From: Dehalococcoides mccartyi
GTDB taxonomy: Bacteria; Chloroflexota; Dehalococcoidia; UBA2979
Length of the DNA: 64,000 nucleotides
Reading direction: 5' to 3'
NCBI GenBank assembly: GCA_945865925.1
Contig: CAMBFG010000006.1
Span: 1-64,000 of the forward strand
Under the pieces are notes generated by a model. The model was not told the DNA's origin and did not search any database. It was given only the letters and a program-made list of their open reading frames with translations. Shown piece by piece: positions 44,489 to 53,447 of this stretch. Position numbers and translations under genes: made by a program. Numbering within the stretch: the first letter of the stretch is position 1; each line of letters opens with the position of its first letter.

Positions 44489-44494
44489 TATCAT
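44489..44494 (+). promoter_or_regulatory. Putative leaderless -10 box for the SRAP gene
   Basis: TATCAT ends exactly 7 nt before ATG 44501 (CGAGGC between). Confidence 0.5.
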
Positions 44495-44500
44495 CGAGGC

Positions 44501-45214
44501 ATGTGCGGACGCTTCACCATCACCGAGGAGAATCCGGACGAGATCGCTCGCGTCCTCGGGATTTCCGTCGACGAACTGGTCGAGTTGTCCTACACGCCGC
44601 GCTATAACGTGGCGCCGATGCAGCCGTACTGGATCGTGACTGCCGATCAGGAAACCCGCCGCTTCCAGCCCGCCACGTGGGGCCTCGTGAACTGGTACGA
44701 AACGAACCGGCGCGAGGGCGCGAAACACATCAACGCCCGCGCGGACTCGCTGGCCTCGCGCCGCCCGTACCGCGAGGCGTTCGCGGCGACTCGCTGCGTC
44801 GTCCCCGCGGACGGCTTCTTCGAATGGACAGCCGAGGGCAAGCAGCGCTTCCCCACATGGTTCCATCGCCCGGACCAGCAGGTCTTCGGCTTCGCTGGTC
44901 TCTTCACCTCCGCGCGCCTTTCTGGCGAGGCGGAACCGACCACCACATTCACGATTATCACCACGAGCCCCAATGACGTGGTGGCACAGGTTCACGATCG
45001 CATGCCGGTCATCCTCACCGACGACGCTGCCATCGATGAGTGGCTCTATCCGAAGCAGACGGCCGATCGCCTTCAGGCACTGCTCCGGCCAGCACCGGAC
45101 ACATTCCTGGCAGCGACCTCGGTCAGCACGCGGGTGAATTCCGTCGCGCACGACGACCGCGCGTGCCTCGAGAAGGTTCCGCAGAGGCCGGGTCAGGGTG
45201 CGCTGTCGCTCTAG
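44501..45214 (+). CDS. SRAP/HMCES-family abasic-site DNA-protein crosslinker (YedK type)
   Basis: A 237-residue protein that covalently shields abasic sites in single-stranded DNA. The catalytic Cys2 (MCGRF) forms the crosslink; Asn36 (RYNVAP), Glu108 (GFFEW) and His165 (HDRMPVIL) complete the conserved set. WGLVNWYE and NARADSLA are also diagnostic. The exact start matters because Cys2 must follow the initiator Met; the leaderless promoter supports ATG 44501. Confidence 0.93.
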   Translation: MCGRFTITEENPDEIARVLGISVDELVELSYTPRYNVAPMQPYWIVTADQETRRFQPATWGLVNWYETNRREGAKHINARADSLASRRPYREAFAATRCVVPADGFFEWTAEGKQRFPTWFHRPDQQVFGFAGLFTSARLSGEAEPTTTFTIITTSPNDVVAQVHDRMPVILTDDAAIDEWLYPKQTADRLQALLRPAPDTFLAATSVSTRVNSVAHDDRACLEKVPQRPGQGALSL

Positions 45215-45232
45215 TCGAGCCGGAGCCCTCGG

Positions 45233-45742
45233 TCAGGCGTGGTGTGTGACCACCTTGCGGATGCCCGGCAGCAGCGTCCGGACCCCCACGAGCTGGAAGC
45301 CATCGAGGTCGGCGCGCGTTGTGAGGTGTGCCTGCACGAGCCGTCCGAGGGGTTGGGCGAGGACGACGCCCAGGGTGGCGGCGGTGAACGCATTCCCGAA
45401 GCGGTCGCGGATGCCGCTGCCTGACCCTCGGGCGAGCGTGGCCATGGTCGCGGCGGCAGTCACGGCGCCAGTCACGGCAATGTTTGTGCCGCAGAGCGGA
45501 GACACTGCCAGCGCCGTTTCGCCTCGCTGCATGCGGGAGAGCGCCTCCTCGGCGCAGGAGCGGAGCGTGGCCTCGTCCACCCGTCCGATGATGAAGAACC
45601 CGTCCGAGGCGGCCCGCCCGGCCAGTCGTCGAGACCCGTGACGCGCCAGCAGCACGGATACGGTGGCGTGTTCGAGTCCGTGGTTGCGTCGGATGTCGTT
45701 GATGCGACGTCGGAGCCAGCCAGTGTTCGTGCTCTGGGCCAC
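45233..45742 (-). CDS. DUF6391-like membrane-associated protein
   Basis: A 169-residue protein with NHGLEHATVSVLL, ASDGFFIIGRV, a Gly/Ala-rich hydrophobic central part (about 85-110) and LAQPLGRLVQ, a pattern I recall from the DUF6391 family; the function is unknown. GAGGAGG is 5 nt before GTG 45742. It is the last gene of the leftward propeller-transglycosylase-DUF6391 run, following by 45 bp. Confidence 0.6.
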   Translation of the reverse strand: MAQSTNTGWLRRRINDIRRNHGLEHATVSVLLARHGSRRLAGRAASDGFFIIGRVDEATLRSCAEEALSRMQRGETALAVSPLCGTNIAVTGAVTAAATMATLARGSGSGIRDRFGNAFTAATLGVVLAQPLGRLVQAHLTTRADLDGFQLVGVRTLLPGIRKVVTHHA

Positions 45743-45787
45743 GGGGGCCTCCTCACCTGCAGATCGAGTATGACCCATCGCGCGAGA

Positions 45788-47128
45788 TCACGGCGCGCGG
45801 CTGGTCCCCGGTGCACCGATCTCGAAGTCGGCTGTGACCTCGACGCGGATCGTGGCCGTGCCGCCTGTCGGCGATGTGAGCGTCACCGTGCCGCTCGCGC
45901 GTGCAGCGGGAAGTAGCGTCGGGTTCACCGTGATCGTCAGTTCCGCGCTACAGGCGCCCGTGGCGCATGGCATGCCGGAACCAGCCGCAGCGCCGGCCGG
46001 TGGATCGACGATGAGGAAGTTGTGGCTCGCGGTTGCCTGCCACGTCAGGATGCCCGTGCCGCCATTACGCACAGGCACTTTGATCGTCTGCACGGTCTGG
46101 CGGTCTTTCAGGTTGACGGTGACCGACCTGGAGGTCGCCTCGAACACCGGTGCACCGATGAGGCGCGCCTGGAGGTCTGCCGCGATCACTGGCCGCTGCA
46201 CGAGGTGGGCAGGCTGTGGCGTGGGGATGTCCATCGTCGAGTAGGGGAAGACGAAGTTGGCGGGGCTCAGCGCCTGGAAGAACTGCGGCAACTGCAAGTT
46301 CGGGAGGGAGGCCTGGAGTGGCTCCCAGAGCGGCCGTCCGCCTCGACTCTCCGGACGGGCCATGCAGCCCCAGACGATCTCCTGGTACGGGAAGCGGTTG
46401 CGCGCCTGGGTCCCGTCGCAGCGCCACGCGGGGTGCGGGAACGCGCCGAATGTCGGGTCAGCAGGGTGGTTGCTGATCGAGGCGCCCGGCCCGGTGAACC
46501 CGTTGTACGCCCACACCGCGAAGTACCAGTTCTCGACGATCTGCGGGTCGGACTGCGTGTCCGTCCCGGCGATGGGCCGCTGGTCCGGCGCGCTATTCCA
46601 CTTCTCCGCGAGGATCTGCGCACCCCGCGCGATGTTGTAGGCGAAATGCGTGGCGATGCTCGCCTGGCGGGAGGTCGCCTTGTTTTCCGCGCCCAGCGGC
46701 ACGGTCATCCCGGTCGTGACCTGCATCACCCCATGCCCGCAGTCGAAGGAGACGAGGCCGTCGCCGACGCTCTCGAACCTGACGCTGGGCTGCGCCATTG
46801 TCAGGTTGGACTCGACCCAGGCGATGGTCTTCAGCAGGGTCGCCGGGATGAATGGCGCGCCGTCCACTCGGGTGGTCCGCGTCCCGCGTTTGATGGACTG
46901 GAGCGCGAAGAAGGGGTCGTTCGGCAGCAGGGCGTTCACGGAAGCGGCCTCGATGCCCTGGAGGTACAGCGCGCGCGCCTGGTCGCCCTCGTAGGCGTAC
47001 GGACGGCGTGGGTCGAACGCGCACGCCTCAGCGCTCGGCGTGCCCGGACGTACGAGGGCGCCTGTCAGACCGGCGACCGTGACGAGCATGGCGATCGCGA
47101 GGAGTGCGAGACGCCGGCGGTCAGGCAC
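45788..47128 (-). CDS. Secreted lysozyme-fold (SLT-like) protein with C-terminal Ig-like domain
   Basis: A 446-residue exported protein. A signal helix (about 6-27) is followed by a lysozyme-like region with LKTIAWVESNLT, where Glu is the likely catalytic acid, GHGVMQVTTGM and later IVENWYFAVWAYNG, the order seen in soluble lytic transglycosylases. A C-terminal beta domain (about 330-446: TVNLKDRQTVQTIKVPVRN, LTWQATASHNFL) looks Ig/BACON-like. Its start overlaps the stop of the propeller gene by 8 bp. Probably remodels the cell wall; activity untested. Confidence 0.65.
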   Translation of the reverse strand: MPDRRRLALLAIAMLVTVAGLTGALVRPGTPSAEACAFDPRRPYAYEGDQARALYLQGIEAASVNALLPNDPFFALQSIKRGTRTTRVDGAPFIPATLLKTIAWVESNLTMAQPSVRFESVGDGLVSFDCGHGVMQVTTGMTVPLGAENKATSRQASIATHFAYNIARGAQILAEKWNSAPDQRPIAGTDTQSDPQIVENWYFAVWAYNGFTGPGASISNHPADPTFGAFPHPAWRCDGTQARNRFPYQEIVWGCMARPESRGGRPLWEPLQASLPNLQLPQFFQALSPANFVFPYSTMDIPTPQPAHLVQRPVIAADLQARLIGAPVFEATSRSVTVNLKDRQTVQTIKVPVRNGGTGILTWQATASHNFLIVDPPAGAAAGSGMPCATGACSAELTITVNPTLLPAARASGTVTLTSPTGGTATIRVEVTADFEIGAPGTSRAP

Positions 47129-48230
47129 GGGTGACCCAGCCGATGAAGATCACGTCGCCCGGCGCGGTGATCGGGTAGCGGCCGCCGTCCGGCCCTAGCA
47201 GCACGATGCTCTCGTTGCCGGGGCTCGAAGCCGTGTCGCCGTCGAATGAGCGGATGGCGAGGTAGGTGCCGCCATCGCTCCACGACAGCGGCACGTCGAA
47301 GCCCTGCTGCGGCGCGGGCAGCGCACGCACATTGCTGTCCTCGATCAGGGTGATCGCGCCGGATCCCGTGCGCGAGTCTTGACCGATGGCCAGACTGCCG
47401 CCGGGTGTCCATGCAGGGTTGAGGTGGTCAGCAGTCTCCGGCGTCTCCGCCACTTCGCGTTGCTTGCCGTCGGGCAGGCTCGCGACGTGTGTCCGGTACA
47501 CGACGCGCTCACCGCGTACCTCGGGCGCGAGGTACGCGAGCGACTTCCCATCCGGCGCCATCTGCCACCCGCGGGCGAGGTGATCCGAGGCATGCACGAT
47601 GACCTGCGCGGCGCCGTCGCGGACGCGCGCGAGGTCAGTCCCGCCCGTGGAGAGCCGAGCGATGATGAGGTTGCCCTCCGCGTCCTCGCCGACCGGGAAG
47701 ATGCCGAATGTCGTCTCCTCGGTATAGGTCGCACGGCGCGAGCCGTTCCCGATGTCGAGCCGGACGATCTCCTGACGCTGCCCGTTGCTGCGGCGGTAGA
47801 GCACGCTGCCGTCGCGGTTCAGCACGGGCTGGATCAGCAGGTCAGCGTCCGAGGCGAGGCGTGTCCGCTGCCCGGAGTTCAGGTCGATGGTCCACACCTC
47901 GGCGGGGGTGTCGCGACCGCCGCCCTCGACTGGTGCGAGCAAGAAGACGGCGCGACCCTCTCGGGTGGTGGCTGCGGGGTTGATCCCCCACCCGGGCGCG
48001 TGCTCCAGCGTCGCGACCAGCGTCCGCTTCGAGGGATCGTCAGCGGGGGCGCTGTAGATGCGGTCGGCCAGTTCGCCGAATTCCGCGAAGACCGCCAGCG
48101 GGACACCCTCGTGCGTCTCTTCGCCGTCGAACAAGGGGAGCAGGCGCAGCGTGCCGAAGGCGAGCGCGAGGAGCGCGACGACGATCGCGCCAGCAAGGGC
48201 AGGACGAGGGAGGTGGCGAGGTCTGAACAT
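47121..48230 (-). CDS. Membrane-anchored TolB/WD40-like beta-propeller protein
   Basis: A 369-residue protein with one N-terminal membrane helix (about 11-32) and an extracytoplasmic domain of repeated blades such as VWTIDLNSGQRTRLA, SVLYRRSNGQRQEIVRLDI, KSLAYLAPEVRG and LSWSDGGTYLAI. Such propellers bind proteins or polysaccharides. It is the first gene in the leftward envelope operon and is translationally coupled to the transglycosylase-like gene, so it may control or target that enzyme. Confidence 0.7.
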   Translation of the reverse strand: MFRPRHLPRPALAGAIVVALLALAFGTLRLLPLFDGEETHEGVPLAVFAEFGELADRIYSAPADDPSKRTLVATLEHAPGWGINPAATTREGRAVFLLAPVEGGGRDTPAEVWTIDLNSGQRTRLASDADLLIQPVLNRDGSVLYRRSNGQRQEIVRLDIGNGSRRATYTEETTFGIFPVGEDAEGNLIIARLSTGGTDLARVRDGAAQVIVHASDHLARGWQMAPDGKSLAYLAPEVRGERVVYRTHVASLPDGKQREVAETPETADHLNPAWTPGGSLAIGQDSRTGSGAITLIEDSNVRALPAPQQGFDVPLSWSDGGTYLAIRSFDGDTASSPGNESIVLLGPDGGRYPITAPGDVIFIGWVTRA

Positions 48231-48466
48231 ACGTCGCGGACCGCGGCCCCAGGGGGCGACGCCACCCGGCCCCCGCCAGGTCCCGGCGACGCGACGCGGC
48301 TAGCCTCGCCTTTCCGTCATGCGCAACAAGCGCGATCTCGTTCGCCTCCGCAGCACGACTCCATTCACGATACGGAGGCCCCTTCGAGGGTGTCAACGAA
48401 TCAACGGCGCTTGCTCCGGAGTCTGTGCGGATTCACAGCATCGAGGCGTCTCCAGCCCTCGCGCCC

Positions 48467-48472
48467 TATCCT
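48467..48472 (+). promoter_or_regulatory. Putative leaderless -10 box for the site-2 protease gene
   Basis: TATCCT ends exactly 7 nt before GTG 48479, supporting this GTG as the start. Confidence 0.5.
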
Positions 48473-48478
48473 CGATGC

Positions 48479-49198
48479 GTGATCCTCCAGTTGCTACCCC
48501 TCCTGTTCGACGCGCCGCTGGCGTTCGCGATCCTGGCGACGGCATTCGTGGTCTCCATGCTGACCGGCCTGATCTTCCACGAGTTCTGTCACGCCTTCGT
48601 CGCGGATCGGCTCGGCGACACGCTCCCGAGGCGGATGGGGCGGCTGACCCTCGATCCGCGGGCGCACTACGACCCCATCGGCACCACGATGATCTTCATC
48701 GTCGGATTCGGGTGGGCGAAGCCGGTGCAGGTGAACCCTCGATCGCCGGGGCAGATGGCGGTCGTGGCGCTGGCGGGGCCGCTATCGAACTTCGTGATCG
48801 CGGGACTGGCGGCGTTGCCGCTGAAGTTGGGGCTGATCCCGTTCTGGCACCCGTTTGTCGGCAGCGAGAGCATCCGATTCTTTGCGACGCAGTGGGCGAG
48901 CAGCCCGGAGGATCTCGCCGGGCTGTTCCTCGGCACGGTGGTCCTGTTGAACGTGCTGCTGGGCACCTTCAACCTGATCCCGATCCCCCCGCTCGATGGC
49001 TCACGGCTGCTCGACCTCGTCCTGCCGCCGAACCTCGTGACCGAGTGGCATCGCTGGGGCCCGGGCCTCCTGATGCTGCTGATCCTCGCGCCGTTCATTA
49101 CTGGTGGCCGGTTCAGCATGCTCAGCATCACTGGCCCCTTCGTCGACCTCCTCCTCCGCGCGTTCCTCGGTGACGCGACCTCGATCCGCTTCTCCTGA
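48479..49198 (+). CDS. Site-2 protease family (M50) intramembrane metalloprotease
   Basis: A 239-residue polytopic protein with the zinc motif HEFCH (34-38) inside a membrane helix and the second motif NLIPIPPLDGSR (about 165-176), whose Asp is the third ligand. GWAKPVQVNP follows the first motif, as in the Rv2869/YwhC-like compact group without PDZ. The substrate is unknown; relatives cleave membrane-bound anti-sigma factors. I prefer GTG 48479 over GTG 48425 because of the leaderless -10 box. Confidence 0.88.
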   Translation: MILQLLPLLFDAPLAFAILATAFVVSMLTGLIFHEFCHAFVADRLGDTLPRRMGRLTLDPRAHYDPIGTTMIFIVGFGWAKPVQVNPRSPGQMAVVALAGPLSNFVIAGLAALPLKLGLIPFWHPFVGSESIRFFATQWASSPEDLAGLFLGTVVLLNVLLGTFNLIPIPPLDGSRLLDLVLPPNLVTEWHRWGPGLLMLLILAPFITGGRFSMLSITGPFVDLLLRAFLGDATSIRFS

Positions 49199-49212
49199 CC
49201 AGGCGTCGAGGC

Positions 49213-49728
49213 GTGCCCCTTCGCCACCTCGCCTCTCGCGCCCGCTACCGCACGCAGCAGTACGCGAAGGGCATCCGTCCGCGCGTGTCCTCCGAGGAGG
49301 CGGCGACCGTCCGAGGCTTGCTCACCCCCGCCGAACTCGCGCTGTTCCTCGGCATGCAGCGACGTGACCAGCGCCACTCGCTGGACCTGTACCGCGCGCT
49401 GGCCGCCGAGGGCGCGCCGAGCACATCGCTGGTGGCGGCCCTCGTGCATGACGTGGCGAAGGAGGAACTGCGTGACTGGCAGCGCATCCTCTTCGTCCTG
49501 CTGGAGGCGGCGCGTCCGGGCCTCGGGCGCCCGCTTGAGGTCGAGGCCGGCCCGGCCTGGCGCACCGGGCTCTGGCGGCTGCGGCACCACGCGCGGCTCA
49601 GTGCGGAGCGGCTCGCGGCCGCCGGTAGCGCCACCCGCGTCATCGAGATCGTGGACGCGCACACGGGGCCCCCGCCGGCAGATGATGCCGAGGTCGCACG
49701 GTTCATCGAATGGGACAGCCAGACGTAA
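49213..49728 (+). CDS. HD-domain-like protein
   Basis: A 171-residue protein with an HD-like pattern: RRDQRHSLDLYRAL supplies the first His, ALVHDVAKEE the HD pair, and RHHARLSAERL and VDAHTGPP further His. Small HD proteins act on nucleotides or phosphoesters. GTG 49213 is 14 bp after the site-2 protease stop. Some canonical ligand positions are uncertain without alignment. Confidence 0.65.
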   Translation: MPLRHLASRARYRTQQYAKGIRPRVSSEEAATVRGLLTPAELALFLGMQRRDQRHSLDLYRALAAEGAPSTSLVAALVHDVAKEELRDWQRILFVLLEAARPGLGRPLEVEAGPAWRTGLWRLRHHARLSAERLAAAGSATRVIEIVDAHTGPPPADDAEVARFIEWDSQT

Positions 49729-49798
49729 ACGCGCCCCCGCCGATTCCGGCTGATGCCCGGTGTTACGATGCCCTGACCACCCACCGAGCGGAGTCCCT

Positions 49799-50830
49799 AT
49801 GACGCGCGTCGCCATCCTCGGCACCGGCCTGATCGGCACCTCGATCGCGCTCGCCCTCCGCGAGCGCGGCAAGGCTGACGTGGAACTCGTGGGGCACGAC
49901 AAGTACCTCGATGTCGCGCGCAAAGCGCAGCAGCGTGGTGCGTTCCACCACGTCGCGAACACCGCGGCCGAGGCGGTGCGTGGCGCCGACCTCGTCATCC
50001 TCGCGGCGCCGCTGCTCGCCATCCAGAAACTGATCGAGGAGATCGCGCCCGCCCTCGGCCCGGACACCGTCGTCACGGACACCGGCTCCACCAAGGCCGA
50101 GGTGCTGCGCTGGGCCGCTGCGACGCTCCCCCACCCCGAGCACTTCGTGGGCGGGCACCCGATGGCAGGCAAGACGAACTTTGGGCCGGACGCTGCCGAC
50201 GCAGCGCTGTTTGATGGCGCTCGATACGTCGTGGTGCCGGCGGTGAACTCCTCGGAGCGCGCCGTGACGACCGTCATGAACCTCGCGGAGACCATCGGCG
50301 CGAAGCCGATGTACATGGACGCCGCCGAGCACGACGCCTACGCCGCGGCGATCTCCCACATGCCGATGATGGCTGCCGTCGCGCTGTTCTCCATGGAACG
50401 TGCGTCCGAGGCGTGGCCGGAACTCTCCGCGATGGCCGCCGGCGGCTTCAAGGACATGACACGTCTCTCCGGCACCGACCCGGCGATGGCCTTCGACATC
50501 GCGGTCACGAACCGGGAGAACATCTCCCACTGGCTAGAGCGGTTCGCCTCGACCCTGCTCGACCTGCGCGACCGCATCAACGATGTGGACAACGAGGGCG
50601 ACCTGTACAAACTGCTGGCCGCCACGGAGTTCGAGCAGGTCGGCTTCCGCAACGGCATCGTCGGCCGTGAGGAGAAGGTGGGCGGGAACATGGACGAAGT
50701 AGGTGCGTTCTCCTTCTCGGACTTCCTTGCCGGCGGCTGGGTGAGCGAAAAACTTCGCGAGGTCACGAAGGACTCCGAGGCCCGCCTGAAGTCGATGGAA
50801 GAGCACGATCGCAACAAGCGGAACGTCTAG
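49799..50830 (+). CDS. tyrA: Prephenate dehydrogenase TyrA
   Basis: Converts prephenate to 4-hydroxyphenylpyruvate in tyrosine synthesis. The 343-residue protein has the NAD loop GTGLIGTS (8-15), VTDTGSTKAEV, GGHPMAGKTNFG (active site), and ISHMPMM with the catalytic His. GFKDMTRLSGTDP is the helical dimer region. CGGAG lies 6 nt upstream. The C-terminal about 75 residues are longer than minimal TyrA and do not look like an ACT domain. First gene of the aromatic block. Confidence 0.93.
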   Translation: MTRVAILGTGLIGTSIALALRERGKADVELVGHDKYLDVARKAQQRGAFHHVANTAAEAVRGADLVILAAPLLAIQKLIEEIAPALGPDTVVTDTGSTKAEVLRWAAATLPHPEHFVGGHPMAGKTNFGPDAADAALFDGARYVVVPAVNSSERAVTTVMNLAETIGAKPMYMDAAEHDAYAAAISHMPMMAAVALFSMERASEAWPELSAMAAGGFKDMTRLSGTDPAMAFDIAVTNRENISHWLERFASTLLDLRDRINDVDNEGDLYKLLAATEFEQVGFRNGIVGREEKVGGNMDEVGAFSFSDFLAGGWVSEKLREVTKDSEARLKSMEEHDRNKRNV

Positions 50831-50836
50831 CACGCG

Positions 50837-51439
50837 ATGCCCGAGGCACCCCCACCGCTTATGATCGTGCTGACTGGCCCGTCCGGCGTCGGCAAAGACT
50901 CCGTCTTCGACCGCATGGTCGAGCGCGGCGTGCCGATGGCACGTCCGGCGACGATGACCACGCGCGCGCCTCGCCCCGGCGAGCAAGAGGGCGTCCACCA
51001 CTACTTCGTGACGCCCGAGGAGTTCGAGCGGGCATTCGCCGCCGGCGAACTCCTCGAGCGGTCTGGCGAGTACGGCAAGCAGTACGGCGTCCCGCGACGC
51101 TCCGTGCGCACGGCACTCGCGACCGGGGACGACGTGGTGATCCGCGTGGACATTCGAGGCGCGGAGTCGCTGCGGGAATTGCTCCCGGACGCGCTCTTCA
51201 TCTGCCTGATCGCCGAACGCATGGGCGACCTCGCCTCACGCCTCGAAGGCCGCGGCACCGAGACCGCCGAGGAGCGCGCGAAACGCCTCGCGATGGCCCC
51301 AGACGAGATCGAGCGCGCCAGCCGCTTCTGCGCGATGGTCGTGAACCCCCAGGGCCGCCTCGACGACACGGTGGACGAGATCCTGCGGCTAATGGAGACC
51401 GAGCGAGGTCGCCCGGGTCGCGGGCCAATCGCGGTCTAG
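50837..51439 (+). CDS. gmk: Guanylate kinase-like protein
   Basis: A 200-residue P-loop kinase with GPSGVGKDS (Asp in place of the usual Ser/Thr after Lys), TMTTRAPRPGEQEGVHHYFV for GMP binding, and SGEYGKQYGVPRRSV. It phosphorylates GMP to GDP if canonical. The LID region is shorter and partly diverged (ERMGDLASRLEGRGTETAEE), so it may be a paralogue with altered substrate. It follows tyrA by 6 bp. Confidence 0.82.
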   Translation: MPEAPPPLMIVLTGPSGVGKDSVFDRMVERGVPMARPATMTTRAPRPGEQEGVHHYFVTPEEFERAFAAGELLERSGEYGKQYGVPRRSVRTALATGDDVVIRVDIRGAESLRELLPDALFICLIAERMGDLASRLEGRGTETAEERAKRLAMAPDEIERASRFCAMVVNPQGRLDDTVDEILRLMETERGRPGRGPIAV

Positions 51440-51480
51440 CGCTTCGTTGACACCCCTCGGGGGCCGACATAACCTTCGAG

Positions 51481-51795
51481 CCTGTCCTTTCGCGTTGATA
51501 TGACGTCGAACGGGAGTAGTACACCGCACAGCGGAGCCCAGAGAGCCGGGGCAGGTGAAAGCCGGCGCTCGCAGCCGCGGTGGAATGGACCCGGGAGTCC
51601 CGGCCCGAGACCTCGATCACTCGAGGAGGTAGGCGTCGGCGGTGTGGGCGCCGTTAACCAGGCCCAGGGCATCGCCCGTCGCCGCACCAGTCGAGGTGCG
51701 CGTGGGGCCGTGCCTGGATGAGCCTCTCGCCTGCGGGCGCGGGGGTATGTGGGTGGCACCGCGAGGACCATCGCCCCACGGCGATGGTCCTTTTT
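51481..51795 (+). promoter_or_regulatory. Trp-specific T-box riboswitch upstream of trpE
   Basis: Senses uncharged tRNA-Trp and controls read-through into the trp operon. Visible elements in order are GGGAGTAGTA (51511-51520), AGAGAGCCGGGG with the GGTGAAAGCCGGC partner (51539-51565), a specifier loop GGAATGGACC whose codon TGG is 51585-51587, the T-box GGGTGGCACCGCGA (51751-51764) and an intrinsic terminator. The 5' limit is approximate. About 180 nt of untranslated leader follow the terminator before trpE; no leader peptide is evident. Confidence 0.92.
51765..51795 (+). terminator. T-box terminator of the trp leader
   Basis: GGACCATCGCC (51765-51775) pairs perfectly with 51780-51790 around CCAC, followed by TTTTT. 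The 5' stem side abuts the T-box bases, as required for exclusive antiterminator formation. Confidence 0.92.
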
Positions 51796-51977
51796 GTTCG
51801 GAAAGCCCGAATGGGGCGCAGGAGGTCGAGTGGACAAGGTTCGGGCAGCGGCTGGGCGGATCACCCTCGGCGGGGCCGGGGAGTGGTGGTGCTCGCGCTC
51901 CTGGCGAGGGCTGCGCGACGCGCGCCCGCTCACCCACTCCTGACTCTGTTTCGCCAGAACGGCCCCGGAGGCCATCG

Positions 51978-53447
51978 ATGACCTACACACCTTCACTTCC
52001 AGACGTCCGGCGCATGACCGGGCAGGGCACCATCGTCCCGATCTTCCGCGAGGTGCGCGCCGACCTCGAAACCCCCGTGTCCGCTTACCTGAAGGTCGCG
52101 CGCGGCGGTTTCTCCTTCCTGCTCGAGTCCGCCGAGGGCGGCGAGCGGATGGGGCGCTATTCCTTCATCGGCACCGAGCCGTACCGCGTCTTCGCGGGCG
52201 AGCATGCCGACGGCGACCCCCTCGAAGTGGTGCGCGCGGAACTCGAGCGCTCGCGCGCGGTGCCTGCACCGTACCTGCCGCGCTTCCACGGCGGCGCTGT
52301 CGGCTACCTGGCGTACGAGGCGGTCTCCCACTTCGAGCCGCGCGTGCCGGTGCCGGACGTGGACACGCTCGGTATCCCCGAGTCGTGGTTGATGTTCATC
52401 GACTCGCTGCTCGTGTTCGATCACCTGAAGCACACGATCAAGGTCGTCGCGCACGTCCGCCTGGATGGCGACATCGACTCGTCGTACCGCATGGCGGAGC
52501 GGCGGATCGACGAACTCGTCGAACGCCTCGGGCGGCCGCTGGGGGCGCTGCCGTATGTGCCGCACAGCGGCGCGAGCGGGCGCGAGGTCACGAGCAACTG
52601 GGAGAAGCAGGACTTCATGGACGCGATCCTGAAGTCGAAGCAGTACATCCAGCAGGGCGACATCATCCAGGTGGTGCTCTCGCAGCGCTTCAGCCGCGAG
52701 ACGGGCGCCCACCCCTTCGAGGTCTACCGCAGCCTGCGCACGATCAACCCGTCGCCGTACCTGTTCTACCTCCAGTTCGGGGAGACCTACCTCGTCGGCT
52801 CGTCCCCCGAACTGCTCGTGAACATCGAGGACGGCCTGGTGGAGGTGCACCCGATCGCGGGCACGCGCCCGAGGGGTGCGACACCGCTCGACGACGAGCG
52901 GCTCGGCGAGGAACTCTCACACGACCCGAAGGAGATCGCGGAGCACGTCATGCTCCTCGACCTGGGCCGGAACGACGTCGGGCGCGTCTCGGAGCCAGGC
53001 AGTGTGAAGGTCACGCAGCAACTCGACCTCGAGTATTACTCGCACGTCATGCACCTCGTGAGCCACGTCACCGGGCGGCTCAACCCCTCGATGTCGGCCT
53101 ACGACGCCCTGCGGGCGGCGTACCCGGCGGGCACCGTCTCCGGCGCACCGAAGATCCGCGCGATGGAGATCATCGCGGACCTCGAGCCGGACCGGCGCGG
53201 CCCGTACGCGGGCGGGGTGGGCTTCTTCGACCTGTCGGGGAACATCGAGACCTGCATCACGATTCGGACGCTCGTGATGAAGGGCGGCATGGCGCACGTG
53301 CAGGCCGGCGCGGGCATCGTCTACGACTCCGACCCCGAGAAAGAGTTCGAGGAGTGTCGCCAAAAGGCGCGCGCACTCCTCGCCGCCATCGATGACGCCG
53401 AGCGCGGCGAGGGCGGCGGCCCTGCCGGTAGCCTGGGGTACGAGTAA
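51978..53447 (+). CDS. trpE: Anthranilate synthase component I TrpE
   Basis: Makes anthranilate from chorismate with ammonia from TrpG. The 489-residue protein has the tryptophan-feedback motif LLES (48-51), GRYSFIG, and the chorismate-binding core with IQQGDIIQVVLSQRF, HPIAGTRPRG, LLDLGRNDVGRV, YPAGTVSGAPKI and QAGAGIVYDSDP. GGAGG is 6 nt before ATG 51978, after the T-box leader. Its stop overlaps the next ATG (TAATG). Confidence 0.96.
   Translation: MTYTPSLPDVRRMTGQGTIVPIFREVRADLETPVSAYLKVARGGFSFLLESAEGGERMGRYSFIGTEPYRVFAGEHADGDPLEVVRAELERSRAVPAPYLPRFHGGAVGYLAYEAVSHFEPRVPVPDVDTLGIPESWLMFIDSLLVFDHLKHTIKVVAHVRLDGDIDSSYRMAERRIDELVERLGRPLGALPYVPHSGASGREVTSNWEKQDFMDAILKSKQYIQQGDIIQVVLSQRFSRETGAHPFEVYRSLRTINPSPYLFYLQFGETYLVGSSPELLVNIEDGLVEVHPIAGTRPRGATPLDDERLGEELSHDPKEIAEHVMLLDLGRNDVGRVSEPGSVKVTQQLDLEYYSHVMHLVSHVTGRLNPSMSAYDALRAAYPAGTVSGAPKIRAMEIIADLEPDRRGPYAGGVGFFDLSGNIETCITIRTLVMKGGMAHVQAGAGIVYDSDPEKEFEECRQKARALLAAIDDAERGEGGGPAGSLGYE

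Noticed and set aside
51642-51977. Long N-terminal extension of TrpE
   Set aside because: This region is the T-box leader and terminator; a GGAGG site marks ATG 51978 and the extension has no similarity to TrpE.
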